NCBI GenBank assembly: GCA_021463505.1 | Contig: JAJTYR010000018.1 | Location: 1 to 63,560 of the forward strand | DNA from: Burkholderiaceae bacterium | GTDB taxonomy: Bacteria; Pseudomonadota; Gammaproteobacteria; Burkholderiales; Burkholderiaceae_E | Direction of reading: 5' to 3' | DNA length: 63,560 nt | Shown here: positions 33,578 to 43,553 of the stretch, in pieces | Numbering within the stretch: position 1 is the first letter of the stretch | How the letters are laid out: the number at the start of each line of letters is the position of its first letter | Notes under the pieces: generated by a model | Seen by the model: only the letters and a program-made list of their open reading frames with translations | Told to the model about the DNA's origin: nothing | Database searches by the model: none | Made by a program: the position numbers and the translations under genes

Positions 33578-36500
33578 CGCGGCGCCCCCGCCTGCGGGTC
33601 GCCGCCGGCCTGCACCCGCCGCCGCGCCAGCCGGTCGAAAGCGAGGTACACCACCGGCGTGGTGAACAACGTGAGCACCTGGCTCACCAGCAGGCCGCCC
33701 ACCATCGTCAGACCGAGCGGGTGGCGCAACTCCGAGCCCACGCCGCTGCCCAGCATCAGCGGCAGCGCGCTCAGCAGTGCTGCCATCGTGGTCATCAGGA
33801 TCGGCCTGAAGCGCAGCAGGCAGGCCTGGTAGATCGCCTCGCGCGGTGCCTTGCCTTCGCTGCGCTCGGCGTCGAGCGCGAAGTCGATCATCATGATCGC
33901 GTTCTTCTTCACGATGCCGATCAGCAGCACGATGCCGATCACCGCGACGATCCCCAGGTCGCTGCCGGCGAGCATCAGTGCGAGCAGCGCGCCGATGCCG
34001 GCCGAGGGCAGCGTCGAGAGGATCGTCACCGGATGGATGTAGCTCTCGTAGAGCACGCCGAGCACGATGTACATCGTGACCAGCGCTGCCAGGATCAGCC
34101 ACAGCGTGCTGTCCAGCGAGGCCTGGAACGCCAGCGCGGCGCCCTGGAAGCGCGTCTGGATCCCCGCGGGCAGGCCGAGACCGCGTTCGGCCGCGCGGAT
34201 CGCTTCGACCGCTTCGCCGAGCGAGGCGCCCGGCGCCAGGTTGAACGAGATCGTCGCCGCCGGGAACTGGTCGAGGTGGTTGATCACCAGCGCGATGGGA
34301 CGCTCGACCACGCGCGCGATGCTCGACAGCGGCACCAGCTGGCCGGTGCTGCCGCTCACGCGGATCGCCTCGAGCGAGGCCGGACTCGCCTGGAACTGCG
34401 GTGCCACTTCGAGTACCACGCGGTACTGGTTGGCCTGCGTGAAGATCGTCGAGACCTGCCGCTGGCCGAACGCGCTGTAGAGCGCGTTGTCGATCGCGCT
34501 CATCGACAGGCCGAAGCGGCCGGCGGCGTCACGGTCGATGTCGAGCCACGCCTGCAGGCCGCGGTCCTGCAGGTCGCTGGCGACGTCGGCCAGCACCGGG
34601 ATCGCCCGCATCCGTTCGACCATCCGCGGCACCCAGGCCGCGAGCCGCCCGGGGTCGGCGTCTTCGAGGCTGAACTGGTACTGCGTGCGGCTGACGCGAT
34701 CCTCGACGGTGAGATCCTGCACCGGCTGCATGTACAGCGTGATGCCGGGCAGCTGCGCGAGCCGCGGCTGCAGCCGACGGATCACGCCGGAGGCGTCGGC
34801 GTCGCGCTCGGCACGCGGCTTCAGGTTCACCAGCAGCCGGCCGGTGTTCAGCGTCGGGTTCACGCCGTCGACACCGATGAACGAGCTCAGGCTCTGGACC
34901 GCCGGGTCCTTCAGGATCTCGCGTGCCAGCGCCTGCTGGCGCGCGGCCATCGCGGCGAACGAAATCGACTGCCCGGCCTCGGAGATCCCCTGGATCACGC
35001 CGGTGTCCTGCACCGGGAAGAAACCCTTGGGCACGACGACGTACAGCGCGACGGTGAGCGCGAGCGTGAGCATCGCCACGACGAGCGTCGCCGGCTGGTG
35101 GTCGAGCACCTTGTTCAGCAGGCGCCCGTAGACCCGGACGAGGCGCTCGAACGCCGCGCCGCTGGCCCGCTGCAGGCGCCCCTCGCGCTCGGGCGGCACG
35201 TGCCGCAGCAGCCGTGCGCACATCATCGGCGTGAGCGTGAGCGACACCACGGCGGAGATCAGGATCGCCACCGCCAGCGTGATCGCGAACTCGCGGAACA
35301 GCCGGCCGACCACGTCGGCCATGAACAACAGCGGGATCAGCACCGCGATCAGCGAGACGGTGAGCGAGATGATCGTGAAGGCGATCTGCCTGGACCCCTT
35401 CAGCGCGGCTTCGAGCGGCGCATCGCCGCGTTCCAGATAGCGCGCGATGTTCTCGATCATCACGATCGCGTCGTCGACGACGAAGCCGGTGGCGATGGTG
35501 AGCGCCATCAGCGTGAGGTTGTTCAGCGAGAAGCCGGCCAGCACCATCACGCCGAAGGTGCCCACCAGCGACAGCGGCACCGCGACGCTGGGAATCACCG
35601 TGGCGGAGAGATTGCGCAGGAACAGGAAGATCACCATCACCACCAGCGCGACCGCCAGCACCAGCTCGCGCTGCACGTCGCGCACCGAGGCGCGGATCGT
35701 GGTGGTGCGGTCGGTGAGCAGCGAGACTTCGACCGCGCCCGGCAGCGACGCGCGCAGCGTCGGCAGCAGCGCCTTGACCCGGTCGACCACTTCGATCACG
35801 TTCGAGCCCGGCTGGCGCTGGATGTTCAGCACGATCGCCGGCGTTTCGTTGGCCCAGGCGGCGAGCCGGTCGTTCTCGGCACCCTCGGAGATCTGCGCGA
35901 CGTCGGACAGGCGCAGCGGCGCGCCGCCGCGATACGCGACGATCAGGTCGCGATAGCCCGAGACCGCGCGAATCTGGTCGTTGGCGTCGATCGTGGCCGC
36001 GCGGCTCGGGCCGTCGAAGCTGCCCTTGGCCTGGTTCGCGTTCGCATTGGTGATCGCGGTGCGCACGTCCTCGATGCCCAGCCCTGCCGAGGCCAGCGCC
36101 TTCGGATCGACACGCACGCGCATCGCCGGCCGTTGCCCGCCGGCAATCGACACCAGTCCGACGCCGGGCAACTGCGCGATCTTCTGCGCCACGCGCGTCT
36201 CGACGAGGTCGCGCACCCGCGGTAGCGCAATGGTGCGCGAGGCCACGCCGATCGTGAGCACCGGCGCGTCGGCCGGGTTGACCTTGCTGTAGAGCGGCGG
36301 CACCGGCAGGTCGGCGGGCAGCGTCGTGCCGGCCGCGTTGATCGCCGCCTGCACCTGCTGCTCGGCCACGTCGAGCGCCAGCGCGAGCTCGAACTGCAGC
36401 GTGATCACCGAGGCGCCCCCCGAACTGGCCGACGACATCTGTTTCAGCCCCGGCATCTGGCCGAACTGGCGCTCGAGCGGCGCGGTGACCGACGAGGTCA

Positions 36501-36675
36501 TCACTTCGGGGCTCGCCCCGGGATACAGCGTCGTGACCTGGATCGTCGGATAATCGACTTCGGGCAGCGCCGACAGCGGCAGCAGCCGGTAGCCGACGAG
36601 CCCCGCCAGCAGGATCGCGACCATCAGCAGCGAGGTCGCCACCGGCCGCAGGATGAACAGGCGCGAGGGGTTCAT
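33574..36675 (-). CDS. RND efflux permease, MdtB-like
   Basis: A 1033-residue inner-membrane proton-driven exporter with twelve membrane helices and two periplasmic porter domains. Motifs: [62 protein letters not shown] (the intramembrane Asp pair), [39 protein letters not shown] and [16 protein letters not shown]. The MdtB/MdtC-type pair works as a heterotrimer, here with the fused pump downstream. The adaptor stop lies 54 nt upstream. Such pumps export bile salts, novobiocin-like drugs or pathway by-products. Confidence 0.94.
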   Translation of the reverse strand: MNPSRLFILRPVATSLLMVAILLAGLVGYRLLPLSALPEVDYPTIQVTTLYPGASPEVMTSSVTAPLERQFGQMPGLKQMSSASSGGASVITLQFELALALDVAEQQVQAAINAAGTTLPADLPVPPLYSKVNPADAPVLTIGVASRTIALPRVRDLVETRVAQKIAQLPGVGLVSIAGGQRPAMRVRVDPKALASAGLGIEDVRTAITNANANQAKGSFDGPSRAATIDANDQIRAVSGYRDLIVAYRGGAPLRLSDVAQISEGAENDRLAAWANETPAIVLNIQRQPGSNVIEVVDRVKALLPTLRASLPGAVEVSLLTDRTTTIRASVRDVQRELVLAVALVVMVIFLFLRNLSATVIPSVAVPLSLVGTFGVMVLAGFSLNNLTLMALTIATGFVVDDAIVMIENIARYLERGDAPLEAALKGSRQIAFTIISLTVSLIAVLIPLLFMADVVGRLFREFAITLAVAILISAVVSLTLTPMMCARLLRHVPPEREGRLQRASGAAFERLVRVYGRLLNKVLDHQPATLVVAMLTLALTVALYVVVPKGFFPVQDTGVIQGISEAGQSISFAAMAARQQALAREILKDPAVQSLSSFIGVDGVNPTLNTGRLLVNLKPRAERDADASGVIRRLQPRLAQLPGITLYMQPVQDLTVEDRVSRTQYQFSLEDADPGRLAAWVPRMVERMRAIPVLADVASDLQDRGLQAWLDIDRDAAGRFGLSMSAIDNALYSAFGQRQVSTIFTQANQYRVVLEVAPQFQASPASLEAIRVSGSTGQLVPLSSIARVVERPIALVINHLDQFPAATISFNLAPGASLGEAVEAIRAAERGLGLPAGIQTRFQGAALAFQASLDSTLWLILAALVTMYIVLGVLYESYIHPVTILSTLPSAGIGALLALMLAGSDLGIVAVIGIVLLIGIVKKNAIMMIDFALDAERSEGKAPREAIYQACLLRFRPILMTTMAALLSALPLMLGSGVGSELRHPLGLTMVGGLLVSQVLTLFTTPVVYLAFDRLARRRVQAGGDPQAGAPR

Positions 36676-36729
36676 CGGACGCGTTCGCTCGGTGCGCGCC
36701 GCGGCTCCGCGTCTGCGCCACGCACGATG

Positions 36730-38109
36730 TCAGCGCGCGCGCGACGGCTGGGGCCGGCGCTGCGCAGCCGGCTGGCCGCCCGGCTGGGCGGCCGAACGAG
36801 CGGCCGGCCGCGATGCGCTGCGTTCCGCCGCGGCCCTGTCGATCGCCTCGACGCGGGCGCCGTCGCGCAGATGGTCGACGCCGTCGACCACCACCCGGTC
36901 GCCCACCTCGAGGCCATGCTTGACGACCGTGCGCTCGCCGTCGACCGGTCCGGGGTCGATGCGGCGCAGCGCCACGGTGCCGTCCGGTTGCGCCAGGTAG
37001 ACGTAGGTGCCCGGTGCGCCGCGCTGGATCGCGGCGCCGGGTACCACGGTGGCGCCGACGAGCACGTCGATGCGCAGCCGCGCGTTGACGAACTGGTTCG
37101 GGAACAGCGCCCCGTCGGCGTTGGCGAACTCGGCCTTCATCTTCAGCGTGCCGGTGGTCACGTCGATCTGGTTGTCGAGCGTGGTCAGGCGTCCGGTGGC
37201 CAGCACCGCGCGCTGCTCGCGGTCGAGCGCCTGCACCGGCATCGGGGTGCCTGCGCGATAGCGCGCCAGCACCGGCGCGAGATCCTTCTCGGGCAGCGAG
37301 AACGTCACGCCGATCGGCTGCACCTGCGTGATCGTGACCAGGCCATTCGCGTCGCCCGCGCGCACCAGGTTGCCGGGATCGACCAGGCGCAGGCCGAGCC
37401 GTCCGGCGAACGGCGCGGTGATCCGCGCGTAGGCGAGCTGCAGGCGCGCGTTGTCGACCTGGGCCTGGTCGGACCTGACCGCGCCTTCGTACTGGCGCAC
37501 CAGTGCGCGCTGGGTGTCGAGCTGCTGCTCGCTGGCGGCCTCCTGCGTGACCAGCGTGCGGTAGCGCTCCAGGTCGAGCCGTGCGTTTTCCAGCAGCGCG
37601 CGATCGCGCGCCAGTTGTCCCTGCGCCTGCTCGAACTGCACCTGGAACGGCCGCGGATCGATTTCGGCCAGCAGTTCTCCGGCCTTGACCATCTGTCCTT
37701 CGCGGAAGTTCACGCGCAGCAACTGGCCGTCGACGCGCGAGCGCACGGTGACCGTGCGCAGCGACGTGACGGTACCCAGCGCATCGAGCGCCACCGGCAC
37801 GTCGGCGCGCTCGACGACGGCTACCGTGACCGGGATCGCGCGTTCGCCGCCCCGGCCGGCGCCGGACGTCGAGGCGCGACCAGCGCCCGGTGCGTCAGTG
37901 CGAGCGGCGCCGGGCGCGTCGGTGCGAGCGGTGTCCGGCGCCCCGGTGCCGGGCGCCTCGGCCGGTGGCGGCCGTCTCGCGAGATCGATGGCCCAGTACC
38001 CGCCGGCGAGCAGCACGATGGCCAGCAGCCAGAACCCGGGGCGCCGCAGCAGCGGCCGCCTCGGGGGCGCGGATCGGGCGCGCTCGGCGTCGTCGGGCGA
38101 GTCGTGCAT
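36730..38109 (-). CDS. RND membrane-fusion protein (MdtA-like adaptor)
   Basis: A 459-residue periplasmic adaptor. N-terminal anchor LLRRPGFWLLAIVLLAGGYWAI, then an Ala/Pro/Thr-rich linker with repeated ARTDAPGA (about 60-95), the lipoyl-type half-motif VTSLRTVTVRSRVDGQLLRVNFREGQMVKAGELLAEIDPRPF, a coiled-coil hairpin (QAQGQLARDRALLENARLDLERY) and the beta-barrel ARITAPFAGRLGLRLVDPGNLV. It bridges the RND pumps and the outer-membrane factor. ATG 38109 leaves only 38 nt to the divergent ligase gene. It ends in a basic Pro/Ala/Gln-rich tail. Confidence 0.93.
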   Translation of the reverse strand: MHDSPDDAERARSAPPRRPLLRRPGFWLLAIVLLAGGYWAIDLARRPPPAEAPGTGAPDTARTDAPGAARTDAPGAGRASTSGAGRGGERAIPVTVAVVERADVPVALDALGTVTSLRTVTVRSRVDGQLLRVNFREGQMVKAGELLAEIDPRPFQVQFEQAQGQLARDRALLENARLDLERYRTLVTQEAASEQQLDTQRALVRQYEGAVRSDQAQVDNARLQLAYARITAPFAGRLGLRLVDPGNLVRAGDANGLVTITQVQPIGVTFSLPEKDLAPVLARYRAGTPMPVQALDREQRAVLATGRLTTLDNQIDVTTGTLKMKAEFANADGALFPNQFVNARLRIDVLVGATVVPGAAIQRGAPGTYVYLAQPDGTVALRRIDPGPVDGERTVVKHGLEVGDRVVVDGVDHLRDGARVEAIDRAAAERSASRPAARSAAQPGGQPAAQRRPQPSRAR

Positions 38110-38147
38110 GGCAGAATCAATGGTACCGGCTCGCACGGGAGATGACG

Positions 38148-39674
38148 ATGAACCTCGCGCATTGGCTGGAACGCAGCGCAGCGGTGTTCGGCGAGCGCCC
38201 TGCGATCGCACGCGGCCGCGTTGCCGTCTGCAGTTACCGCGCGTTCGCCGCCAGCGCTGCGCGTGCCGCGGCGTGGCTGCACGAACAGGGGTTGACGCCG
38301 GGCGACCGCGTCGGCTTTTTCCTCGGCAATCAGCCCGACTACCTGCGGCTGCTGTGGGGCGTCTGGTGGGGCGGCATGGTGGCGGTGCCGATCAATGCCC
38401 GGCTGCACGGGCGCGAAGCCGCGTTCATCCTGTCCGACTGTGCCGCGACGATCTGTTTTACCGACGCCAGCCACGCCGACCGGCTCGCCGGCCACGTGCC
38501 GGGCGCATGCCGGATCATCGACCGGCATCCGTTCCTCGATGCCGCCACCGGGCGTCACGCGTACGCGCCGGCGCCGATGGCCGTTCGCAGCGAGGACGAC
38601 GACGCCTGGTTGTTCTACACCAGCGGCACCACCGGCAAGCCCAAGGGCGTACGACTCAGCGCCCGCAACCTGCGCTGGATGACGCTCGCCTACCTCGCCG
38701 AGGTGCAGCCGGTGGCGCCGGGCGACACGATGCTGCACCCGGCGCCGCTGTCGCACGGCAGCGGGATGTATCACCTGCCCTACGTGCTGCAGGGTGGGGT
38801 GAACGTGCTGCCCGAGTCCGGCGGATTCGACGGCGTCGAGATCGCGGCGCTCGCCGCCCATTGGGGCAACGCTTCGCTGTTCGCCGCCCCGACGATGGTG
38901 CGCCGACTGGTCGACTGGGCGCGGGGGCAGCCGCGGCCGCTGTCCGGTCTGGCGACCATCGTCTACGGCGGCGGGCCGATGTACCTGGCCGACGTCGAGG
39001 ATGCCTGTGCGGTGCTCGGTCCGCACCTGGCGCAGATCTACGGGCAGGGCGAGAGCCCGATGACCATCACGGTACTCCCGCGGCACGTGATCGAGGATCG
39101 CGCGCATCCGCGCCATCGCGAGCGACTGGCCTCGGTCGGCTATCCGCAGCCGATGGTCGAGGTGTCGATCCGCGCGCCCGACGGCACGCCGTTGCCGGCA
39201 GGCGAGGCGGGCGAGGTCTGCGTGCGCGGCGAAGTCGTGATGAAGGGTTACTGGAACCAGCCGCACGCCACCGAGCAGGCGCTGCGCGATGGCTGGCTGC
39301 GTACCGGCGACATCGGCCGCTTCGACGCCGATGGCTTCCTGACGCTGCTCGATCGCGAGCACGACCTGATCATCAGCGGGGGCAGCAACGTCTATCCGCG
39401 CGAGGTCGAGGAGGCGCTCCTGCGGCACCCCGCGGTGGCCGAGGTCAGCGTCATCGGCGCGCCCGATGCCGAATGGGGCGAAATCGTCGTCGCCTGGCTG
39501 GTGACGCACGCGCCGGTCGGCGAGAACGAGCTCGACGCGCACTGCCTGGAGCAGATCGCGCGCTTCAAGCGACCACGCCGCTATCGTTTCGTCGAGGCGC
39601 TGCCGAAGAACGCCTACGGCAAGGTGCTCAAGACCGAGTTGCGCGACAAGGAGCGGGCCGGCAGCGCGCACTGA
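38148..39674 (+). CDS. acyl-CoA ligase (AMP-forming), fourth copy
   Basis: A 508-residue ANL ligase: WLFYTSGTTGKPKGVRLSARN, PLSHGSGMYHLPYVL, AQIYGQGESPMTITVLPR (YGQGE replaces YGxTE), RTGDIGRFDADGFLTLLDREHDLIISGGSNVYPREVEE and the C-terminal lysine in PKNAYGKVLKTELR. ATG 38148 is preferred to ATG 38142, as GGGAG at 38137-38141 is well spaced only for the former. It is divergent from the efflux adaptor with 38 nt between starts. The YGQGE motif is shared with aryl- and cyclic-acid ligases. Confidence 0.92.
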   Translation: MNLAHWLERSAAVFGERPAIARGRVAVCSYRAFAASAARAAAWLHEQGLTPGDRVGFFLGNQPDYLRLLWGVWWGGMVAVPINARLHGREAAFILSDCAATICFTDASHADRLAGHVPGACRIIDRHPFLDAATGRHAYAPAPMAVRSEDDDAWLFYTSGTTGKPKGVRLSARNLRWMTLAYLAEVQPVAPGDTMLHPAPLSHGSGMYHLPYVLQGGVNVLPESGGFDGVEIAALAAHWGNASLFAAPTMVRRLVDWARGQPRPLSGLATIVYGGGPMYLADVEDACAVLGPHLAQIYGQGESPMTITVLPRHVIEDRAHPRHRERLASVGYPQPMVEVSIRAPDGTPLPAGEAGEVCVRGEVVMKGYWNQPHATEQALRDGWLRTGDIGRFDADGFLTLLDREHDLIISGGSNVYPREVEEALLRHPAVAEVSVIGAPDAEWGEIVVAWLVTHAPVGENELDAHCLEQIARFKRPRRYRFVEALPKNAYGKVLKTELRDKERAGSAH

Positions 39675-39754
39675 CGGCGCGCCGGCTCGCGCGGCGCATG
39701 ACGCGACGCGGATCCCGTGCCTGGGCACCCGTCGGTGCGCCGCGCGCCCGCGCG

Positions 39755-40423
39755 TCAGCCGACGTGCTGTGCGAGAAACGCCAGCGTGCGCGTGCGCGCG
39801 AGCCCCGACGCCGCCGCGTCGTACGAGGGGCGCTGGTCGCAGTTGAAGCCGTGGCCGGCGTCGTAGAAATGCGCGGCCACCTCCGGGTGCCTGGCCAGCA
39901 GCGCGCGCGCCTGCGCCGGCGACGGCGACTTGTCGCGCTCGCCGAAGTGGCACAGCACCGGGCACTGCGGCGATTCGTCCGCGTGGTTCGGCATGCCGCC
40001 GCCGTAGTACGGCACGGCGGCGGCCAGGCCCGCCAGGCGCGCCGCCGCCAGCCAGGCGACGGTGCCACCCCAGCAATAGCCGACGATTGCCACGCGTCCC
40101 GCGGATGCCCCGTGCGCGATCGCCGCGGCCACGTCCTTCAGTGCAGCGTCGAAGTCGATGCGCTGCATGATCGCCACGCCCGCCTGGATCTCGTCGGGCG
40201 CGTAGCCGGTTTCGTGGTTGCGCTGCACGCGATCGAACAGCGCCGGTGCGATCGCCAGGTAGCCGTCGGCCGCATAGCCGTCGGTGACCGCGCGAATGTG
40301 GCTGTTGACGCCGAAGATCTCGGGCGCGACGACGAGGGCGCCGCGCGCCTTGCCCTGCGGCGTGGCCTGCCAGGCCGCGAAGCGATGCCCATCGGCGGCG
40401 GCGAGTTCGACGAAACTGCCCAT
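39755..40423 (-). CDS. dienelactone hydrolase family protein
   Basis: A 222-residue alpha/beta hydrolase. The nucleophile elbow GYCWGG has Cys117, typical of carboxymethylenebutenolidase relatives, which open dienelactones in chlorocatechol-type pathways. LVVAPEIFGVNSHIRAVTDGYAADGYLAIAPALFDR is the family front; the acid lies in HFGERDKSPSP and the catalytic His in DAGHGFNCDQR. The ATG at 40423 (MGSFVELAAADG) is used. It is 17 nt downstream of the thioredoxin-like gene on the same strand, so probably co-transcribed with it. Confidence 0.9.
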   Translation of the reverse strand: MGSFVELAAADGHRFAAWQATPQGKARGALVVAPEIFGVNSHIRAVTDGYAADGYLAIAPALFDRVQRNHETGYAPDEIQAGVAIMQRIDFDAALKDVAAAIAHGASAGRVAIVGYCWGGTVAWLAAARLAGLAAAVPYYGGGMPNHADESPQCPVLCHFGERDKSPSPAQARALLARHPEVAAHFYDAGHGFNCDQRPSYDAAASGLARTRTLAFLAQHVG

Positions 40424-40440
40424 GCTGCGCGCTCCCCTCG

Positions 40441-41286
40441 TCAGAACAGCACCGAGCTGAGCCGGCGTCGCCATTCCGAGACGAGTTCGGGCTGCGCCGC
40501 AGCGAGTCCGAACACTTCGATCATCGTCTTGCGGCCCGCGTCGTCGCCGAAGGCGCGATCGCGCCGCACGATCTCGAGCAGTTGCTCGAGCGCGGGCGCC
40601 CAGGTCTTGTGCTCGATGTAGTGCCGCGCGAGGTCGAGGCGCGCCTGCAGGTCGTCGGGTTGGTCGGCCACGCGCCCGAGCAGCCCTGGCGGGGGCGGAG
40701 CGATGCCCTCGGTGAGTCGCCGTCGCACCTGTTCGACCAGTTCCTTCACCTGCGGGTCCTGCTGCGATTCGGGCGACAGCCGCGCGAGTTGCGCCTGTGC
40801 CGCGCCGGCGTCGTTGTCCTGCAGCAGCAGTTGCGCGTACATCAGCCGCGCATGGTCGTTGGCCGGATCGCTGGCGAGCGCTTTCTGCAGGTGTTCGACC
40901 GCGGCTGCGTGGTCGCCGCGTTCGATCGCCTGCATCGCCTGTTCGACTTCGACGTCGCCCGGGTTCGGTAGCAGCCGGTCGATGAACTCGCGCAACTGGC
41001 CTTCGGGCAGCGCGCCCTGGAATTGATCGACCGGCTGGCCGTTGACGAAGCCGTAGACGGTGGGGATCGAGCGGATGCGGAAGTGCTGCGCGAGTTCAGG
41101 CTGCGCGTCGGTGTCGACCTTCACCAGCTTGAAGCGGCCGCCGTACTGCTGCTCGAGTTTCTCGAGCATCGGGCCGAGCGTCTTGCACGGCCCGCACCAC
41201 GGCGCCCAGAAGTCGAGCACCACCGGAGTCTGCATCGACGCGTCGATGACGTCGGCCTTGAAGCGCTCGAGGGTGGTGTCGATCAT
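40441..41286 (-). CDS. cnoX: CnoX/YbbN-type thioredoxin with TPR tail
   Basis: A 281-residue protein. The thioredoxin domain (1-110) has VVLDFWAPWCGPCKTLGPMLE with both active-site Cys (31, 34), then a tetratricopeptide-like region: VEQAMQAIERGDHAAAVEHLQKAL, ARLMYAQLLLQDNDAGAAQAQLARL and LARHYIEHKTWAPALEQLLEIVRRDRAFGDD. This is the chaperedoxin layout, protecting clients from oxidation and handing them to chaperones. Unlike E. coli CnoX (SxxC) it keeps CGPC, so it may also reduce disulfides. Confidence 0.9.
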   Translation of the reverse strand: MIDTTLERFKADVIDASMQTPVVLDFWAPWCGPCKTLGPMLEKLEQQYGGRFKLVKVDTDAQPELAQHFRIRSIPTVYGFVNGQPVDQFQGALPEGQLREFIDRLLPNPGDVEVEQAMQAIERGDHAAAVEHLQKALASDPANDHARLMYAQLLLQDNDAGAAQAQLARLSPESQQDPQVKELVEQVRRRLTEGIAPPPPGLLGRVADQPDDLQARLDLARHYIEHKTWAPALEQLLEIVRRDRAFGDDAGRKTMIEVFGLAAAQPELVSEWRRRLSSVLF

Positions 41287-41342
41287 GGTGCCATCGGGGA
41301 TCGGTAACGCGGGAACGCGATGTTAGCCCAGTGCCGTCATCT

Positions 41343-41822
41343 TCACTGCGAGATGCGCGTCGTGCCGCGCACCGGATCGGTGAGGATGCGCACCCGCTGG
41401 CCCGGCGAGAACGTCTCGCCATCCGCTTCCTGGACGACCGCGAAGATGCGGCCGGCATCGGTGCGTACCGTGAGTTCCAGTGCCGTGCGATTGCTGAGTG
41501 ACTGCTCGGCGTGGCTGCCGACCACGCCGCCGGCCACGGCGCCGAGCACCGAACCGACGATCGCACCACGACCGCGGCCGACGTTGGATCCGGCGACTCC
41601 ACCGACGACGGCGCCGGCCGCGGTGCCGGCGCCGGTTTGGTGCTCGCGCTCCAGGCGAACCTCGCGGATTGCCTGGATGACGCCCATCTGCACCTGCATC
41701 GGCCGGCGCGCCTCGCCGGAGGTGTAGGTGTGGCCCGACGTCGACGGGGCAGCACAGCCGGCCAGCAGGGCGGCTGCGAACAGCGCGGTGGTGATCGGGA
41801 CGAGACGGCTGCGGTGAACCAT
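41343..41822 (-). CDS. glycine-zipper outer-membrane lipoprotein (SlyB/PcpY-like)
   Basis: A 159-residue lipoprotein. Signal peptide LVPITTALFAAALLAGC places the lipidated Cys at 23. The centre is a glycine zipper: TGAGTAAGAVVGGVAGSNVGRGRGAIVGSVLGAVAGGVVGSHAEQ, two short membrane-inserting helices as in SlyB. The C-terminal part (ELTVRTDAGRIFAVVQEADGETFSPGQRVRIL) is a small beta domain. ATG 41822 is chosen over GTG 41831, as AGGAG stands 8 nt upstream of the ATG. It is thought to stabilise the outer membrane. Confidence 0.88.
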   Translation of the reverse strand: MVHRSRLVPITTALFAAALLAGCAAPSTSGHTYTSGEARRPMQVQMGVIQAIREVRLEREHQTGAGTAAGAVVGGVAGSNVGRGRGAIVGSVLGAVAGGVVGSHAEQSLSNRTALELTVRTDAGRIFAVVQEADGETFSPGQRVRILTDPVRGTTRISQ

Positions 41823-41940
41823 GACCTGCACTCCTGCGCTGGTGCTGCGGGCAACGACACGGCGATTATCGCAGGCACCCGGGTCGGGGCGCCCACACGC
41901 CGGCCGGCGGCGCGCTGCCGCCGGTCGCAGACACTTCCGG

Positions 41941-42153
41941 TCAAGGCACCGAAGCTGCGGCCAGCAGGTGGCCGGGTTCGGGGCCGGCTGCCAGCAGCAG
42001 GGCCACCACCAGCCCGATCGGGGCGGCGGTCTTCAGCAGCGCGAACAGAAGTTGGTCCCGCGTTTCGCGGGTACGCAGGCGGGGGAACGCAAGGAAGATC
42101 GTATCGACCAGGTGCCTTGCGTTGCCTCCGCGCAAGAGGGCGCGGATTGACAT
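41941..42153 (-). CDS. small hypothetical membrane protein
   Basis: A 70-residue frame, MSIRALLRGGNARHLVDTIF at the start and one hydrophobic segment LLKTAAPIGLVVALLLAAGP near the end. An AAAGG ribosome-binding-like stretch sits 7 nt before its ATG on the minus strand. No family is recognised. It is divergent from the HNH nuclease gene across an 85-nt region that holds a perfect 7-bp hairpin. Confidence 0.4.
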   Translation of the reverse strand: MSIRALLRGGNARHLVDTIFLAFPRLRTRETRDQLLFALLKTAAPIGLVVALLLAAGPEPGHLLAAASVP

Positions 42154-42177
42154 GGGGACACCTTTGTTGAGGGAGCG

Positions 42178-42195
42178 TCATCGCTTGTGCGATGA
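42178..42195. promoter_or_regulatory. inverted repeat in divergent control region
   Basis: TCATCGC-TTGT-GCGATGA is a perfect 7+7 inverted repeat in the locally AT-richer stretch between the small minus-strand gene and the HNH nuclease gene. It could be an operator or an mRNA-leader hairpin; sequence alone does not decide. Confidence 0.4.
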
Positions 42196-42238
42196 TGTTG
42201 CAATCATACCACAAGGCCAATGCTTTCGGGAGTCTCTC

Positions 42239-42841
42239 GTGTGGCCGCAGCCATTGTCGGTGAGCATCCTCGCGCTCGATGCCGGCGGCACGCCGCGCCG
42301 CTGGATCGGCTTCGAGGAGGCCGTCGGCTACTACTACAAGCGCCAGGTGGCCTGGGATCTGGGCGACCACGCGTTCACGTTGCACGGCGGGATCTGCCGC
42401 GCCACGGGTGAGCGCTCGTCGCTCACGTTTCGCTCGATCGTTGCGGTGCGCGGCGATGCGTCACGGCGCGCGCGCTTCGAGCACACGCCGGCGCTCAGCC
42501 GCGAGATGCTGTTCGCGCGCGATCGTTTCGTCTGCGCGTACTGCGGCACGCGTCATCGCGCCTCCGAACTCACCGCCGAGCACGTGCAACCGCAAAGCCG
42601 CGGCGGGCGCGACAGCTGGACCAACCTGGTCAGCGCCTGCAAGCCCTGCAACCTGCGCAAGGGCGATCGCACGCCCGAGCAGGCGCGCATGCCGCTGCTC
42701 TACGTGCCGTACGTACCCAGCCTGCACGAGGCCTTCATCCTGCGCAACCGGCGCATCCTCGCCGATCAGATGGAGTTCCTGATGGCCGGCGTGCCGGCGA
42801 ACTCGCGGCTGCACGCGGCCGACCGCGCGCTGTCGGCCTGA
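42239..42841 (+). CDS. HNH endonuclease-domain protein
   Basis: A 200-residue protein. N-terminal part: VSILALDAGGTPRRWIGFEEAVGYYYKRQVAWDLG. The C-terminal HNH domain has FVCAYCGTRH (Cys99, Cys102), LTAEHVQPQSRGG (His115), DSWTNLVSACKPCNLRKGDRTP (Asn129, Cys134, Cys137), so both the zinc knuckles and the H-N catalytic core are intact. GTG 42239 (MWPQPLSVSILALD) is chosen by the usual family start; an in-frame ATG at 42152 would span the inverted repeat at 42178. Such chromosomal HNH proteins are common in Burkholderiales with unclear roles. Convergent with the ChaC-like gene, 9 nt apart. Confidence 0.88.
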   Translation: MWPQPLSVSILALDAGGTPRRWIGFEEAVGYYYKRQVAWDLGDHAFTLHGGICRATGERSSLTFRSIVAVRGDASRRARFEHTPALSREMLFARDRFVCAYCGTRHRASELTAEHVQPQSRGGRDSWTNLVSACKPCNLRKGDRTPEQARMPLLYVPYVPSLHEAFILRNRRILADQMEFLMAGVPANSRLHAADRALSA

Positions 42842-42850
42842 CGGCGCTGC

Positions 42851-43432
42851 TCAGGCGGCGACGGTTTCGCGCTCGCGACATTCGGCGGCCAGCAGCCGCC
42901 GGGCGATGCGCTCGAGGCGCGCATCGCGTACGCCACGTGACTCGAGTGCGCGCCAGGTGTTGATCGCGTAGTCGCGATTGGCGCCGCGCTGGCCCGCGCA
43001 GCACCCGAGCCGATCGAGGATTTCGTCGTCGTCGAGCCGTTGGTAGGTGGGCTGTTCGCGATCGGCGGCGAAGGTGAGCGCATCCACGCGCGTGCCGCAG
43101 GGCAGGCGCGCCTCGACCACCACCGGAAGGTAGACGCGCTCGGTCCAGTCCGGGATTTCGCGCTCGTAGAGGCGGTGGATCGCATCGGCGCGGCGCTCCG
43201 CGGTGAGACGGTAGGCGACGCCGACGCAACTGCCGCCGCGGTCCAGGCCGAGCACCAGGCCGGGCTGTGCCGGTGTCCCGCGGTAGCGCGTCGAGCGGAT
43301 GCAGAACGCCCGGTGATAGCCGTGCACGCGCGCGACTTCGACGCGCTCGTAGTCGATTTCGGGATTCCAGATCAGCGAGCCGTAGCCGAACACCCAGTCG
43401 ACCGCCACGGATGCGGGATGCATGTACACCAT
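42851..43432 (-). CDS. ChaC-like gamma-glutamylcyclotransferase
   Basis: A 193-residue protein with the cyclotransferase substrate loop VFGYGSLIWNPEIDY (YGSLxW), GYHRAFCIRSTRYRGTPAQPGLVLGLD, and the catalytic-Glu region ERREADAI-like RRADAIHRLYEREIPD. ChaC enzymes cleave glutathione to 5-oxoproline and Cys-Gly. ATG 43432 or 43423 are both possible; the shorter frame begins MHPASVAVDWVFGYGS. It lies downstream of the FAH-family gene on the same strand. Confidence 0.9.
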   Translation of the reverse strand: MVYMHPASVAVDWVFGYGSLIWNPEIDYERVEVARVHGYHRAFCIRSTRYRGTPAQPGLVLGLDRGGSCVGVAYRLTAERRADAIHRLYEREIPDWTERVYLPVVVEARLPCGTRVDALTFAADREQPTYQRLDDDEILDRLGCCAGQRGANRDYAINTWRALESRGVRDARLERIARRLLAAECRERETVAA

Positions 43433-43553
43433 GGCGGCAAGAATACCGTTGCCGCGCGCAAAGGGTGGTGTGCGCCGCCGTGCGGCGTCGTACGGCGGCG
43501 CTTCGGTGCCGCCGCCGGCCCGTGTGCTGCGCCGCACCGGTGGTCGGCCGGGT

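Noticed and set aside
33578..34102. Upstream extension of the fused RND frame to 34102
   Set aside because: The extra residues lie opposite conserved MdtB C-terminal sequence in another frame and have no RND similarity. The GTG at 33577 in the GTGA overlap is the natural start.
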